The notes beneath the pieces were generated by a model. It did not search any database and was not told the origin of the DNA. It worked only from the letters and a program-made list of their open reading frames with translations. This document shows, piece after piece, positions 1 to 8,639 of a DNA stretch of 25,439 bases. Origin of the DNA: Geminicoccaceae bacterium (GTDB lineage: Bacteria; Pseudomonadota; Alphaproteobacteria; Geminicoccales; Geminicoccaceae); NCBI GenBank assembly GCA_020638495.1, contig JACKIN010000024.1, forward strand, positions 1-25,439, given 5' to 3'. Made by a program: the position numbers and the translations under genes. Position 1 is the stretch's first letter. Each line of letters begins with the position of its first letter.

Positions 1-743
1 AAATCGCGCAGCACCTTCGGGTCCGGCCGGATGTCCGCGAGGCGGAGCCGAAGGCCCATGGGGCTCCGCCGGGCACGATGGACGAGATAGACGAGCTGCA
101 TCGCCTGGATCAGGACGGTCGCGATGGCGATCCCGAGCACGCCGAGGCCCGGCACGCCGAACGCCCCGAACATGAGGAGCGGGTCGAGCACGACATTCAG
201 GGCGCAGCCCAGCGCCAGCGCGTTCCTGAAGCTGCGGCTGTCGCCCTGCGCCGTCAGCCAGCCGTTGAGCGTCTGGTTGAGCAGGAAGACGACCGAGAGC
301 AGCATGATCGGCAGGAGATAATCGACCCCCGCGTCGAGGCTCTCGCCGGAGGTGCCGAGGAAGCGGAGCAGGGGCCGGATCGCGAAAAGCCCGTAGAGGG
401 CGACGATCACCCCGCCGACGAGCGTCAGGAAGACCGCCTGGCCGAAGAGCCGGCGGCCGCCCTCCTGATCCTCCCGGCCGAGGCAGTTGGCGATCAGCGC
501 CGTCGCCGCCATGCCGATGCCGACCGAGAGCACGATCACGAGGAAGAAGACCGGGAAGGAGGCACCCAGCGCGGTCAGGGCCGCGGTCGAGACGAAGCCC
601 GCCCAGAAGCTGTCGACGATGTTGAAGAGCGTCTGGAACAGCAGGCCCGTGCCGGCCGGAATGGCGATGGCGCGCAGCAGGCCGGGCAGCGGGTCGCTGG
701 TCAGCCGGGCGTTGCGGCCGGGGCCGCCGGGGCGGCCCGGCAC
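1..743 (-). CDS. MATE family efflux transporter, 3' end outside the window
   Basis: An open minus-strand frame runs off the left edge, so about 247 N-terminal residues are visible of a family usually near 450. The translation has several hydrophobic segments and MATE-like stretches: LFNIVDSFWAGF, ALTALGASFPVFFLVIV, GIGMAATALIANCLG, and later LLMFGAFGVPGLGVLGIAIAT. MATE proteins export cationic drugs or metabolites using Na+ or H+ gradients across the inner membrane. I chose a GTG start (VPGRPGGPGRNARL...) 22 bases after the upstream kinase stop because I found no ATG further upstream in this frame. No convincing ribosome site precedes it, so the start is uncertain. It is probably co-transcribed with the ROK kinase. 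The family call is firm, the substrate unknown. Confidence 0.85.
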   Translation of the reverse strand, partial: MPGRPGGPGRNARLTSDPLPGLLRAIAIPAGTGLLFQTLFNIVDSFWAGFVSTAALTALGASFPVFFLVIVLSVGIGMAATALIANCLGREDQEGGRRLFGQAVFLTLVGGVIVALYGLFAIRPLLRFLGTSGESLDAGVDYLLPIMLLSVVFLLNQTLNGWLTAQGDSRSFRNALALGCALNVVLDPLLMFGAFGVPGLGVLGIAIATVLIQAMQLVYLVHRARRSPMGLRLRLADIRPDPKVLRD

Positions 744-765
744 GGCGGCGCGCGGAACGGGGCGG

Positions 766-1440
766 TCAGAGGACGCGGAAATGCTCCTGCCAGATGCGCA
801 CGCCACCGAGGAAGGCGTTCTCGTTGTCGCCCGGCTGGCTGTGCTGTGGCATGGCCTGGAGATGCTTGGTGTTGCCGCCACCCAGCACCACGTAGTCGGC
901 GACGAGCGCGCGCCGCAGCCGCTCCACCACGTCGTGGACCGCCTTCTCCCAGCGCTTCTGCTTCATCCGGTCGAGGCCGCGCTTGCCGACGCAGTCCTCG
1001 AAGGTGAACTTCTTGCGGTAGGGCAGGTGCGCCACTTCGAGCGGCACGGCGACATGGTCGCCGACCAGCGCCGCACCCAGGCCGGTGCCGAGGCCAAGGA
1101 ACAGCATCTTGCCGCCGGCATAGGAGCCGATGGCCTGCATCACCGCGTCGTTGACCACCTTGACCGGCCGGTCGAAGGCGGCGGCGAAGTCGAAATCGGT
1201 CCAGCCCCGGCCCAGATTGTGCGGCTCGAGCACCAGCCGGCCCTCGCGCACCGGGCCCGGATAGCCGATGGTGACATGGTCGAAGCGCCAGTCGCCGGCG
1301 AGCTTGCGCACCGCGTCGACCATTCGCTCCGGTGTCATCTCCGGCCCGGACTTCGTCTTGCGCTTCTCGACATGGGCCGCGTGCTTGATCTTGATGTTGT
1401 TGCCGCCGACGTCGACGACGAGAATCTGCGCCTCGGCCAT
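766..1440 (-). CDS. ROK family sugar kinase, polyphosphate-glucokinase-like
   Basis: This 224-residue protein begins MAEAQILVVDVGGNNIK, the phosphate-binding loop of the ROK/actin-fold kinases. It has a second glycine-rich phosphate motif, LGLGTGLGAALVGD, and a sugar-site-like segment, VKVVNDAVMQAIG. Relatives phosphorylate glucose or similar sugars with ATP or polyphosphate; which donor applies here cannot be read from sequence. I do not see the CxxGCxE zinc cluster of classical NagC/Mlc-type ROK members, and the protein is shorter than those, which fits the polyphosphate glucokinase-like subgroup. The frame extends 12 codons upstream, but the ATG at 1440 is preceded by a strong AGGAGG with good spacing. 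It lies between a possible small ORF and the MATE gene on the same strand. Confidence 0.82.
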   Translation of the reverse strand: MAEAQILVVDVGGNNIKIKHAAHVEKRKTKSGPEMTPERMVDAVRKLAGDWRFDHVTIGYPGPVREGRLVLEPHNLGRGWTDFDFAAAFDRPVKVVNDAVMQAIGSYAGGKMLFLGLGTGLGAALVGDHVAVPLEVAHLPYRKKFTFEDCVGKRGLDRMKQKRWEKAVHDVVERLRRALVADYVVLGGGNTKHLQAMPQHSQPGDNENAFLGGVRIWQEHFRVL

Positions 1441-1515
1441 GCCCGCCTCCTCCTGGACCGCCACGCTGCTTACCACCCGGTCCCGGGCGATGCCAGCAGG
1501 TCGGCCCGGCGGGCT

Positions 1516-1608
1516 TCAGGGGGCGATGGCCATGGGCACGGGCGAGTCGAGCAGCCAGGCGGCGACGAAGAGCACGAAGGTGAAATAGACGACGGCGCGG
1601 TCGACCAT
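1516..1608 (-). CDS. possible 30-residue single-pass membrane peptide
   Basis: An ATG at 1608 opens a 30-codon frame ending in TGA. The product starts MVDRAVVYFTFVLFVAAWLL and ends PMAIAP, so nearly all of it is one hydrophobic segment of about 16-18 residues behind a short charged N-terminus. A GGAG sits about 8 bases upstream of the ATG, a reasonable ribosome site. It fills most of the gap between purH and the ROK kinase on their strand. No family is recognised. A short open frame with a hydrophobic bias can occur by chance, so this is only a candidate small membrane protein. Confidence 0.4.
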   Translation of the reverse strand: MVDRAVVYFTFVLFVAAWLLDSPVPMAIAP

Positions 1609-1736
1609 GTTCCGGACTCCGTTGCGCCCCCGCACGCCACGGCGGGAGCAGTCGGTGGAGTCTGGATGATCGACCCTCCGGCGTTAGGGAGGGGTTAATC
1701 CGGGGTCGGCGAGGGGACGCCTGTGGCCCACTCGCC

Positions 1737-3284
1737 TCAGTGCTTGAAGTGGCGCCTTCCGGTCGTGACCATGGCGATGTCGTGCGCGTCGCAGGCGGCG
1801 ATCACCTCGCCGTCGCGCAGGCTGCCGCCGGGCTGGACGACCGCCCGGATCCCCGCCCCGGCCGCCCGCTCGATCCCGTCCGCGAAGGGGAAGAAGGCGT
1901 CGCTGGCGAGCACCAGCGGCCCCGCCGCGGGCTCGACGCGAAGGCCGCGGCAGGCGAGCTCGACGGCCTCGACGCGACTGGTCTGGCCGCCGCCGATGCC
2001 CAGCGTCGTCTCCCCAGCCGCCACCACGATGGCGTTCGAGCGCACCTGCCGGCAGACGGTCCAGGCGAAGGCGAGGGCGGCCCGCTCCTCGGCCGTGGGC
2101 GCCCGCCTGGTCACCGTCTCCCAGCTCGCGGGGTCGCTGGTGGTGGTATCCCGCGCCTGCACGAGGAGCCCGCCGCCGATGCTGCGGACGTCGAGCATCG
2201 CCTCGCCCGGGCCCGGCAGGCGGTCGAGCACGAGCAGCCGGAGATTGGCCTTCGCGGCCAGCCGCTCCAGCGCCTCGGGCGCGAAGCCCGGCGCCACCAC
2301 CACCTCGAGGAAGAGCCCGGCCAGCCCCTCGGCGGTCGCCGCGTCGACCGGCCGGTTGCTCGCGACGATGCCGCCGAAGGCGCTCACCGGGTCGGCGGCC
2401 AGCGCCCGCTCCCAGGCCTCGTGCAGCGTCGCAGCGCTGGCGACACCGCAGGGGTTGGTGTGCTTGACGATCACGATCGTGGGCCGGGTGAAGCCGGCCA
2501 CCAGCTCGACCGCCGCATCGGCGTCCTGCAAGTTGTTGTAGGAGAGCTCCTTGCCCTGGAGCTGGCGGGCCAGCGCCACGCCCGGCCGGCCCTGCGGCCA
2601 GGCATGAAGAGCGCCCGCCTGGTGCGGGTTCTCGCCGTAGCGAAGCGTCTGCTGCAGCGGTGCCGCGACCAGCAGCGGGTCGGGCAGGGGAGAGCCGTCC
2701 AGCCCGTCGAGCCACGTCGCGATCGCCGCGTCATAGGCAGCCGTGTGGGCGAAGGCCTTGCGCGCCAGCTCCTGCCGGAGCGCGCCATCCGTGCCGCCAG
2801 CGGCGAGCGCCTCGACGAGCCTCGGGTAGTCCGCCGGATCGGTGAGGATCGCCACGTCCTCGTGATTCTTGGCGGCGGCCCGGATCATCGCCGGTCCGCC
2901 GATGTCGATGTTCTCGATGCAGGTGGCGAAGTCCGCCCCCGACGCCAGGGTCCGGGCGAAAGGGTAGAGATTGACGACGACGAGATCGATCGTGGCGATC
3001 CCGTGCTCGGCCAGCACCGCCATGTGCGCCGGGTCGGCGCGGCGGGCGAGAATGCCGCCGTGGATCTCCGGCTGCAGCGTCTTGACCCGGCCGTCCAGGA
3101 TCTCCGGCCGGCCGCTGATCGCCGAGACGTCCACCACCTCGAGCCCAGCCTCGCGCAGGGCCCGCGCCGTCCCGCCGGTCGAGACCAGCTCGACGCCATG
3201 CCCGGCGAGCGCGGTGGCGAGCTCGACCAGCCCGGTCTTGTCGAAGACGGAGAGCAAAGCACGGCGGGGCAGGCTCTTCGACAT
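1737..3284 (-). CDS. purH: bifunctional AICAR transformylase / IMP cyclohydrolase PurH
   Basis: This 515-residue enzyme performs the last two steps of de novo purine synthesis: formylation of AICAR with 10-formyl-THF, then closure to IMP. The N-terminal MGS-like cyclohydrolase domain (roughly 1-145) shows ALLSVFDKTG, VELVSTGGTA and LQPEIHGGILARR. The transformylase half shows LRYGENPHQ, the active-site Lys274-His275 in VKHTNPCGVA, FGGIVASNRPVD, and the typical ending FFPFADGIE...VQPGGSLRD...MVTTGRRHFKH. Length matches the family. The frame is open far upstream into rsmB, but the ATG at 3284 gives the standard N-terminus (MSKSLPRRALLSVFDK) and lies 8 bases after the rsmB stop. It is most likely in an operon with lysK and rsmB. 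Confidence 0.97.
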   Translation of the reverse strand: MSKSLPRRALLSVFDKTGLVELATALAGHGVELVSTGGTARALREAGLEVVDVSAISGRPEILDGRVKTLQPEIHGGILARRADPAHMAVLAEHGIATIDLVVVNLYPFARTLASGADFATCIENIDIGGPAMIRAAAKNHEDVAILTDPADYPRLVEALAAGGTDGALRQELARKAFAHTAAYDAAIATWLDGLDGSPLPDPLLVAAPLQQTLRYGENPHQAGALHAWPQGRPGVALARQLQGKELSYNNLQDADAAVELVAGFTRPTIVIVKHTNPCGVASAATLHEAWERALAADPVSAFGGIVASNRPVDAATAEGLAGLFLEVVVAPGFAPEALERLAAKANLRLLVLDRLPGPGEAMLDVRSIGGGLLVQARDTTTSDPASWETVTRRAPTAEERAALAFAWTVCRQVRSNAIVVAAGETTLGIGGGQTSRVEAVELACRGLRVEPAAGPLVLASDAFFPFADGIERAAGAGIRAVVQPGGSLRDGEVIAACDAHDIAMVTTGRRHFKH

Positions 3285-3292
3285 TGGCGTGC

Positions 3293-4564
3293 TCAACGGC
3301 TCTTGGTGAATCGGGCGATGAAGAAACCGTCCATGCCGCCCTTCTCGGCCAGCAGGGCCGGATGGGTGCGGAGATCCCCCGAAGGCGTCGGGGCGAAGCC
3401 GCACTCGGCCTCGGCTATGGGCTGGCGGACGAAGCCCGGGTGGCGTGAGAGAAACGCCTCGACCACCGCCGGGCCCTCCTCGGGCTCGAGCGAGCAGACC
3501 GCATGGACCAGCGTCCCGCCCGGCCGGACGAGCCGGGCCGCCGCATCCAGCAGCCGGCCCTGCAGCCCGGCGAGGCGCTGCACGTCCGCCTCGGTCTTGC
3601 TCCAGAGGATGTCCGGATGGCGGCGGATGGTGCCGGTGGCCGAGCACGGCGCATCCAGCAGCACCGCGTCGAACGGTGTTGCCGGCGCGTAGTCCATGGC
3701 GTCCGCGACGACGATCTCGGCCTCGAGGTCGAGCCGTGCGAGGTTCTCCCTCAGCCGCTCCGCCCGCCCGCGCTCGCGCTCGACCGCGGTCACCTTCGCC
3801 CCGGCCTGGACGAGCTGCGCCGTCTTGCCACCCGGCGCGGCGCAGAGATCGAGCACGGCCATGCCGGGCTTCGCCCCGACCAGCCGGGCCGGCAGGCTCG
3901 CCGCCAGGTCCTGCACCCACCAGGCACCCGCCCGGTAGCCCGGCAGCCGCTCGACGGCCCCGGCCTCGCGGAGACGCACCGTCGCCGGCCCGACCACCTC
4001 GCCGCCCAGCCGGGCGGCCCAGCCGGCCGCATCCGTCTTGACCGAGAGATCGAGCGGCGGCTCCTTGGCGAGTGCGGTGGCGATCGCCGCCGCCGTCTCG
4101 GCGCCATAGGCCGTGCTCCAGCTCGCCCGCAGCCAGTCAGGCAGGTTGGCGAGCGGGTCGACCACCGGCGGCTTCGTGCCGACCAGCCGGCGCAGCACCG
4201 CATTGACCAGGGCCGGCGGCACGATCCGCCGTTTCTTCGCGAGCTCGACGGTCAGCCCGACCGCCGCGTGCGGCGGCGTGCCCAGCAGCAGGAGCTGGGC
4301 CGCCCCCAGCCGCAGCAGGTTCATCCCGCTCTTGTGCGGCGGCGGATGGCGCAGAAGCGGCAGCAGCGCCGCGTCCAGCACGGCCCGCTGGCGCAGCACG
4401 GTCGTGTAGAGCAGCCGGGCGAAGGCCCGGTCGCGCGGCTCGAGCCGCTCCGTCGCCGGGTCGGCGGCGAACCGCGCCTCGGCCGGGGCGCGCTCGTTGA
4501 GCGCCGCATCGAGCACCGCGAGCGCCAGCGTGCGGGCCTCGAGCCCGATGGAGAACTCACTCAC
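3293..4564 (-). CDS. rsmB: RsmB/NOP family rRNA cytosine-C5 methyltransferase
   Basis: This 423-residue enzyme uses S-adenosylmethionine to methylate C5 of a cytosine in RNA; the family reference is C967 of 16S rRNA. The N-terminal third is an NusB-like RNA-binding region (for example ARTLALAVLDAAL and DRAFARLLYTTVLRQR). The catalytic domain has SAM motif LDLCAAPGGKTAQL, the release cysteine Cys307 in LLDAPCSATG, and the nucleophile Cys357 in LVHAVCSLEPEEG. The GTG start at 4564 lies inside the 3' end of lysK: the lysK stop and the rsmB start overlap within GTGAGTGA, indicating coupled translation. purH follows after 8 bases. The exact RNA target is inferred from family membership. Confidence 0.93.
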   Translation of the reverse strand: MSEFSIGLEARTLALAVLDAALNERAPAEARFAADPATERLEPRDRAFARLLYTTVLRQRAVLDAALLPLLRHPPPHKSGMNLLRLGAAQLLLLGTPPHAAVGLTVELAKKRRIVPPALVNAVLRRLVGTKPPVVDPLANLPDWLRASWSTAYGAETAAAIATALAKEPPLDLSVKTDAAGWAARLGGEVVGPATVRLREAGAVERLPGYRAGAWWVQDLAASLPARLVGAKPGMAVLDLCAAPGGKTAQLVQAGAKVTAVERERGRAERLRENLARLDLEAEIVVADAMDYAPATPFDAVLLDAPCSATGTIRRHPDILWSKTEADVQRLAGLQGRLLDAAARLVRPGGTLVHAVCSLEPEEGPAVVEAFLSRHPGFVRQPIAEAECGFAPTPSGDLRTHPALLAEKGGMDGFFIARFTKSR

Positions 4565-6143
4565 CCGGAACGGCCGCCGCCGGCAGGCCGAGCGCTTCCC
4601 GGATCAGCCGCCGCGTGTTGGCGACGCCGTAGAGCGCCACGAACGAGCCGAAGCGCGGCCCCTGCTCCTGGCCGAGCAGCACCTCGTAGAGGGCTTTGAA
4701 CCAGTCCCGAAGGCTCTCGAACCCGTGCCGCTTGCCGATCTCGTAGACCTCGTTCTGGATGGCCTCGCCGGGCGTGCCCTCGGCGAGCCCGGCCAGCGCC
4801 GCCTCCAGCTCCAGCATGGCCGCCCGCTCGGTCGCATCCGGCTCGCGGTGCCGCTTCTCCGGCCGCACCCGGTCCTGGTAGTAGGCGATGGCATGGTCGA
4901 CGAGGCGGGCGAGGCGCGGCTCGCTTTCCGGCGTGAGCTTTGGGCTGTACTGCCGGATGAAGCCCCAGAGCACCTCCGGGTCCTCGGCGTTCACCACCGA
5001 CGCCAGGTTGAGCAGCATCGAGTAGTTGATCGGCACCGCACCCTCGGGCGGCTTGCCGTCGTGGATGTGCCAGACCGGGTTGCCCAGCTTCTCCTTGTCG
5101 ACCTGGCCCTCGAAGGCGGCGACGAAGCTCTCGTAGTCGTCGACGTTCCGGGGGATCGCGTCGAAATAGAGCTTCTTCGCCTTCTTCGGGTCGCGATAGA
5201 GAAAGAGCATCAGGCTCTCGGGCGTGGCGTAGCGCAGCCACTCGTCGATGGTGATGCCGTTGCCCCTCGACTTCGAGATCTTCTCGCCGTTCTCGTCGAG
5301 GAAGAGCTCATAAGTGAAGCCCAAGGGCGGTGTCCCGCCCATCACCCGGCAGATCTGGCTGCCGAGCTTGACCGAATCGATCAGGTCCTTGCCCGACATC
5401 TCGTAGTCGACCTCGAGCGCCGTCCAGCGCAGCGCCCAGTCGGCCCGCCACTGCAGCTTGCAGCGCCCGTCCGTGACCGGCACCTCGGTGAGCGTGCCGT
5501 CCTCGTCCCGAAAGACCACGGTGCCCGTGGCCGGCCGGCACTCCTCGATCGCCACCTGCAGCACGCGCCCGGACTTCGGCGAGATCGGCAGGATCGGGCT
5601 GTAGCTCGCCCGCCGCTCGGGTCCGAGATGCGGGCGGACCACGTCGGCCACCGCCTCGTGACGCTCGAGCACCCGCAGCAGCACCTCGTTGAAGGTGCCC
5701 TTCCTGTACTCCTCGGTGGCGCTCTTGAACTCGTAGTCGAAGCCGAAGCGGTCGAGGAACGCCCGCAGCCGCGCGTTCATGTTGAGCCCGTAGCTCTCGT
5801 GCGTGCCGAAGGGGTCGGGAATGGCGGTCAAGGGCTTCTGCAGGAAGGGCAGGATCACCTCGGGGTGCGGGATGTTGTCCGGCAGCTTCCTGAGCCCGTC
5901 CATGTCGTCCGAGAAGGCATAGAGCTTCGTCGGCACGTCCGAGAGCCGGTGGAACGCCTGGCGGATCAGGGTCGTGCGGAAGACCTCGGCGAACGTGCCG
6001 ATATGCGGCAGCCCCGAGGGGCCGTAGCCGGTCTCGAAGAGCACGAAGCCCTTGGCCGGCGGCTTCCTCTCGACCCGCTGCAGCAGTGCCAGTGCTTCCG
6101 TGATCGGCCAGGCCTTGCTGGCGCGAAGCGTTTCCTCGTCCAT
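4557..6143 (-). CDS. lysK: lysine--tRNA ligase, class I
   Basis: This roughly 528-residue enzyme charges tRNA-Lys with lysine using ATP. It is the class I type (Rossmann fold), not the class II LysS common in most bacteria; class I LysRS is well known in archaea and alphaproteobacteria. Signature motifs are the HIGH-like HIGT at residues 47-50 in GPSGLPHIGTF and the KMSKS-like KISKS at 288-292. Other recognisable stretches include AFSDDMDGLRK, ALRWTALEVDYEMSGKDL and FLYRDPKKAKKLYFD. The ATG at 6143 (MDEETLRASKAWP) is preferred; an in-frame GTG at 6155 would add four residues, and neither has a clear ribosome site. It is the first gene of the lysK-rsmB-purH run and is divergent from the helicase gene. 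Confidence 0.96.
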   Translation of the reverse strand: MDEETLRASKAWPITEALALLQRVERKPPAKGFVLFETGYGPSGLPHIGTFAEVFRTTLIRQAFHRLSDVPTKLYAFSDDMDGLRKLPDNIPHPEVILPFLQKPLTAIPDPFGTHESYGLNMNARLRAFLDRFGFDYEFKSATEEYRKGTFNEVLLRVLERHEAVADVVRPHLGPERRASYSPILPISPKSGRVLQVAIEECRPATGTVVFRDEDGTLTEVPVTDGRCKLQWRADWALRWTALEVDYEMSGKDLIDSVKLGSQICRVMGGTPPLGFTYELFLDENGEKISKSRGNGITIDEWLRYATPESLMLFLYRDPKKAKKLYFDAIPRNVDDYESFVAAFEGQVDKEKLGNPVWHIHDGKPPEGAVPINYSMLLNLASVVNAEDPEVLWGFIRQYSPKLTPESEPRLARLVDHAIAYYQDRVRPEKRHREPDATERAAMLELEAALAGLAEGTPGEAIQNEVYEIGKRHGFESLRDWFKALYEVLLGQEQGPRFGSFVALYGVANTRRLIREALGLPAAAVPGE

Positions 6144-6146
6144 CGA

Positions 6147-6174
6147 TTGCCACACAGGATACGGGGTCTAGGTT
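6147..6174 (+). promoter_or_regulatory. possible sigma70-like promoter for the helicase gene
   Basis: TTGCCA and TAGGTT are separated by 16 bases in the short divergent gap between lysK and the helicase, about 30 bases before the helicase ATG. The -35 box is good and the -10 box is weak, so this is only a plausible site. Confidence 0.25.
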
Positions 6175-6203
6175 CGGCCCGTTGGTAGGAGCCAAAGGCC
6201 CGG

Positions 6204-8639
6204 ATGTCCACGACCGCCAGCGATTTGCCGCAGCCCTTCGCCGGCTGGTTCGCCAGCCGCGGCTGGCGGCCGCGCGCCCACCAGCTCGCCATGCTGGTGG
6301 AGGCCCGGGCCGGGCGCGACACGCTGCTGATCGCGCCCACGGGCGGCGGCAAGACGCTGGCGGGCTTCCTGCCGAGCCTCGTCGACCTCGCCGAGCGGCC
6401 GACCACGGGCCTGCACACGCTCTACGTCTCGCCCTTGAAGGCGCTGACCACCGACATCGCCCGCAACCTCGAGGCCCCGCTGGCCGAGATGGGCCTCGGC
6501 GTCACCTACGCCGTCCGCACCGGCGACACCCCGGCCAACCGCCGCCAGCGCCAGCGCACCCACCCGCCGCAGATCCTGCTCACCACGCCGGAATCCCTGG
6601 CGCTGCTGCTCAGCTACGAGAATGCCGCGACCTACTTCCAGAACCTCGCCTGCGTCATCCTCGACGAGCTGCACAGCATCGCCGAGAGCAAGCGGGGTGC
6701 GCTGCTCAGCCTCGGCATGGCGCGGCTGCGGTCACTCGCACCCGAGGCCCGCTTCGTCGGCCTCTCCGCCACCGTCGCCGACCCACCGGCCCTGCTCCGC
6801 TTCCTCGCCCCCGACCCGACGCGCGCCCGCATCGTCCAGGCCGAGCAGGGGGCCGCCCCCGAGATCGTCATCGCCGACGCCGAGGCCGCCATGCCCTGGT
6901 CCGGCCATGCCGCCCTCTATTCGGCCGAGGCCGTCTATGCCCGCCTTTTGGCCGTGCGCACCGGCCTCGTCTTCGTCAATACCCGCGCCCTCGCCGAGCT
7001 CTTCTTTGCCGCCCTCTGGCGCATCAACAGCGAGAACCTGCCGATAGCGCTCCATCACGGCAGCCTCGCCGTCGAGCAGCGCCGCAAGGTCGAGGCCGCC
7101 ATGGCGCGTGGGGCGCTGCGCGGCGTCGTCTGCACCTCCTCGCTCGACCTCGGCATCGACTGGGGCGACGTCGACCTCGTCCTGCAGATCGGCGCCCCCA
7201 AGGGGGCGAGCCGCCTCCTGCAGCGGATCGGCCGCGCCAACCACCGGCTCGACGAGGCGTCGCGCGCCGTGCTGGTGCCGGCCAATCGCTTCGAGGTGCT
7301 GGAATGCATCGCCGCCATCGAGGCGATCGAGGCGGGCGAGCTGGACGGCGCCCCGCCGCTCGGGCCCGCCCTCGACGTGCTCGCCCAGCACGTCACCGGT
7401 GTGGCCTGCAGCGGCCCCTTCGACGCCGAGGCCCTCTTCGACGAGGTGCGCCGCGCCCAGCCCTATGCGGAGCTGCCCAGAGCCGACTTCGACGCCGTGC
7501 TCGACTTCGTCGCCACCGGCGGCTACGCGCTGCGCCAGTACGAGCGCTATCGACGCCTCGAGCAGGGGCCGGATGGCCTCTGGCAGCTCACCGACCGTCG
7601 GCTGGTGCGCGGCTACCGCATGAACATCGGCACCATCGTCGAGGCCCCGGTGATGCGCGTCCGCCTGGGTGGGGGCAGGGGCCGGGGCCGGTCGCTCGGC
7701 GAGATCGAGGAGTATTTCGTCTCGATGCTGACCCCGGGCGACAGCTTCCTCTTCGCCGGCCGCGTGCTCGCCTTCGAGGGCATCCGCCAGAACGAGGTGA
7801 TCGCCTCGCTCGCCAAAGGTGCCAGGGAGCCCAAGATCCCGGCCTATGCCGGCGGTCGGCTGCCGCTCACCAGCCAGCTCGCCCATCGCGTCCGCCGCCT
7901 CCTGGCCGAGCCCGCCCACTGGCCGGCTCTCCCGGCACCGGTGCGCGAATGGCTCGAGCTGCAGCGCCGCCATTCCGCCCTCGTCGCCGCCGACGAGCTG
8001 CTCGTCGAGAGCTTCTGGCGGGCCGGCCGGCATTTCCTCGTGGCCTACAGCTTCGTCGGCCGCAACGCCCACCAGACGCTCGGCATGCTGCTCACCCGCC
8101 GCCTGCAGCGAATGGGGGCCAGGCCCATCGGCTTCGTCGCCTCGGACTACTGCATCGCCACCTGGAGCCTGGGCGAATGCCACGACATCGAGGCCCTCTT
8201 CGACGTCGACATGCTGGGCGACGACCTCGAGGAGTGGATCGCCGAGAGCAGCATGGTCAAGCGCATCTTCCGCAACTGCGCTGTCGTCGCCGGACTGATC
8301 GAGCGCCGCCACCCGGGGCAGGAGAAGACCGGCCGCCAGGTCACCTTCAACGCCGACCTGATCTACGACGTGCTGCGCAAGCACGAGCCCGACCACGTGC
8401 TCCTGAAGGCCGCCCGGGCCGAGGCCGCGGCCGGGCTCACCGACATCCGCCGCCTCGCGGACCTCCTCACATCCGTCCAGGGCCGCATCCGCCACCGGCG
8501 GCTCGACCGCATCTCGCCCTTCGCCGTCTCGATTGTCGCCGGCATCGGCAAGGAGCGCGTCGACGCCGGCGATCTCGACCAGACCCTCGACGAGCTGACC
8601 GCCGAGCTGGTCGCCGAAGCGCTGGCCGAGCCCGCATGA
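6204..8639 (+). CDS. ligase-associated DNA damage response DEXH-box helicase (Lhr-like)
   Basis: This 811-residue superfamily 2 helicase resembles the Lhr-type enzyme found beside ATP-dependent DNA ligases and predicted to act in DNA repair. Walker A is APTGGGKT (44-51), the Walker B/DEXH box is DELH (154-157), and motif III is LSATVAD. The second RecA domain carries VFVNTRA, HHGSL, SSLDLGIDWGDVDLV and RLLQRIGRANHR. The long C-terminal part matches the extended Lhr-type architecture, for example YRMNIGTIVEAPVM, TPGDSFLFAGRVL and DILRRLADLL-like helices. The start MSTTASDLPQPFAGWF precedes the family region by few residues. Its stop overlaps the pdeM start by four bases (ATGA), so the two are translationally coupled. 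The usual ligase and exonuclease partners are not in this window. Confidence 0.92.
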   Translation: MSTTASDLPQPFAGWFASRGWRPRAHQLAMLVEARAGRDTLLIAPTGGGKTLAGFLPSLVDLAERPTTGLHTLYVSPLKALTTDIARNLEAPLAEMGLGVTYAVRTGDTPANRRQRQRTHPPQILLTTPESLALLLSYENAATYFQNLACVILDELHSIAESKRGALLSLGMARLRSLAPEARFVGLSATVADPPALLRFLAPDPTRARIVQAEQGAAPEIVIADAEAAMPWSGHAALYSAEAVYARLLAVRTGLVFVNTRALAELFFAALWRINSENLPIALHHGSLAVEQRRKVEAAMARGALRGVVCTSSLDLGIDWGDVDLVLQIGAPKGASRLLQRIGRANHRLDEASRAVLVPANRFEVLECIAAIEAIEAGELDGAPPLGPALDVLAQHVTGVACSGPFDAEALFDEVRRAQPYAELPRADFDAVLDFVATGGYALRQYERYRRLEQGPDGLWQLTDRRLVRGYRMNIGTIVEAPVMRVRLGGGRGRGRSLGEIEEYFVSMLTPGDSFLFAGRVLAFEGIRQNEVIASLAKGAREPKIPAYAGGRLPLTSQLAHRVRRLLAEPAHWPALPAPVREWLELQRRHSALVAADELLVESFWRAGRHFLVAYSFVGRNAHQTLGMLLTRRLQRMGARPIGFVASDYCIATWSLGECHDIEALFDVDMLGDDLEEWIAESSMVKRIFRNCAVVAGLIERRHPGQEKTGRQVTFNADLIYDVLRKHEPDHVLLKAARAEAAAGLTDIRRLADLLTSVQGRIRHRRLDRISPFAVSIVAGIGKERVDAGDLDQTLDELTAELVAEALAEPA

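Noticed and set aside
1673..1694. CCCTCC...GGAGGG hairpin downstream of purH as a terminator
   Set aside because: Only six base pairs, and no T-run follows on the purH strand.
487..1698. A 403-codon plus-strand frame over the ROK kinase
   Set aside because: It is the complement of the kinase, small ORF and MATE start, with no recognisable motif.
3285..3920. An extended purH start about 210 codons upstream
   Set aside because: The extra sequence overlaps rsmB and has no PurH homology; the ATG at 3284 gives the normal N-terminus.
6732..8495. A 587-codon minus-strand frame inside the helicase gene
   Set aside because: Complement of a well-supported helicase; the composition is typical of GC-rich antisense frames.
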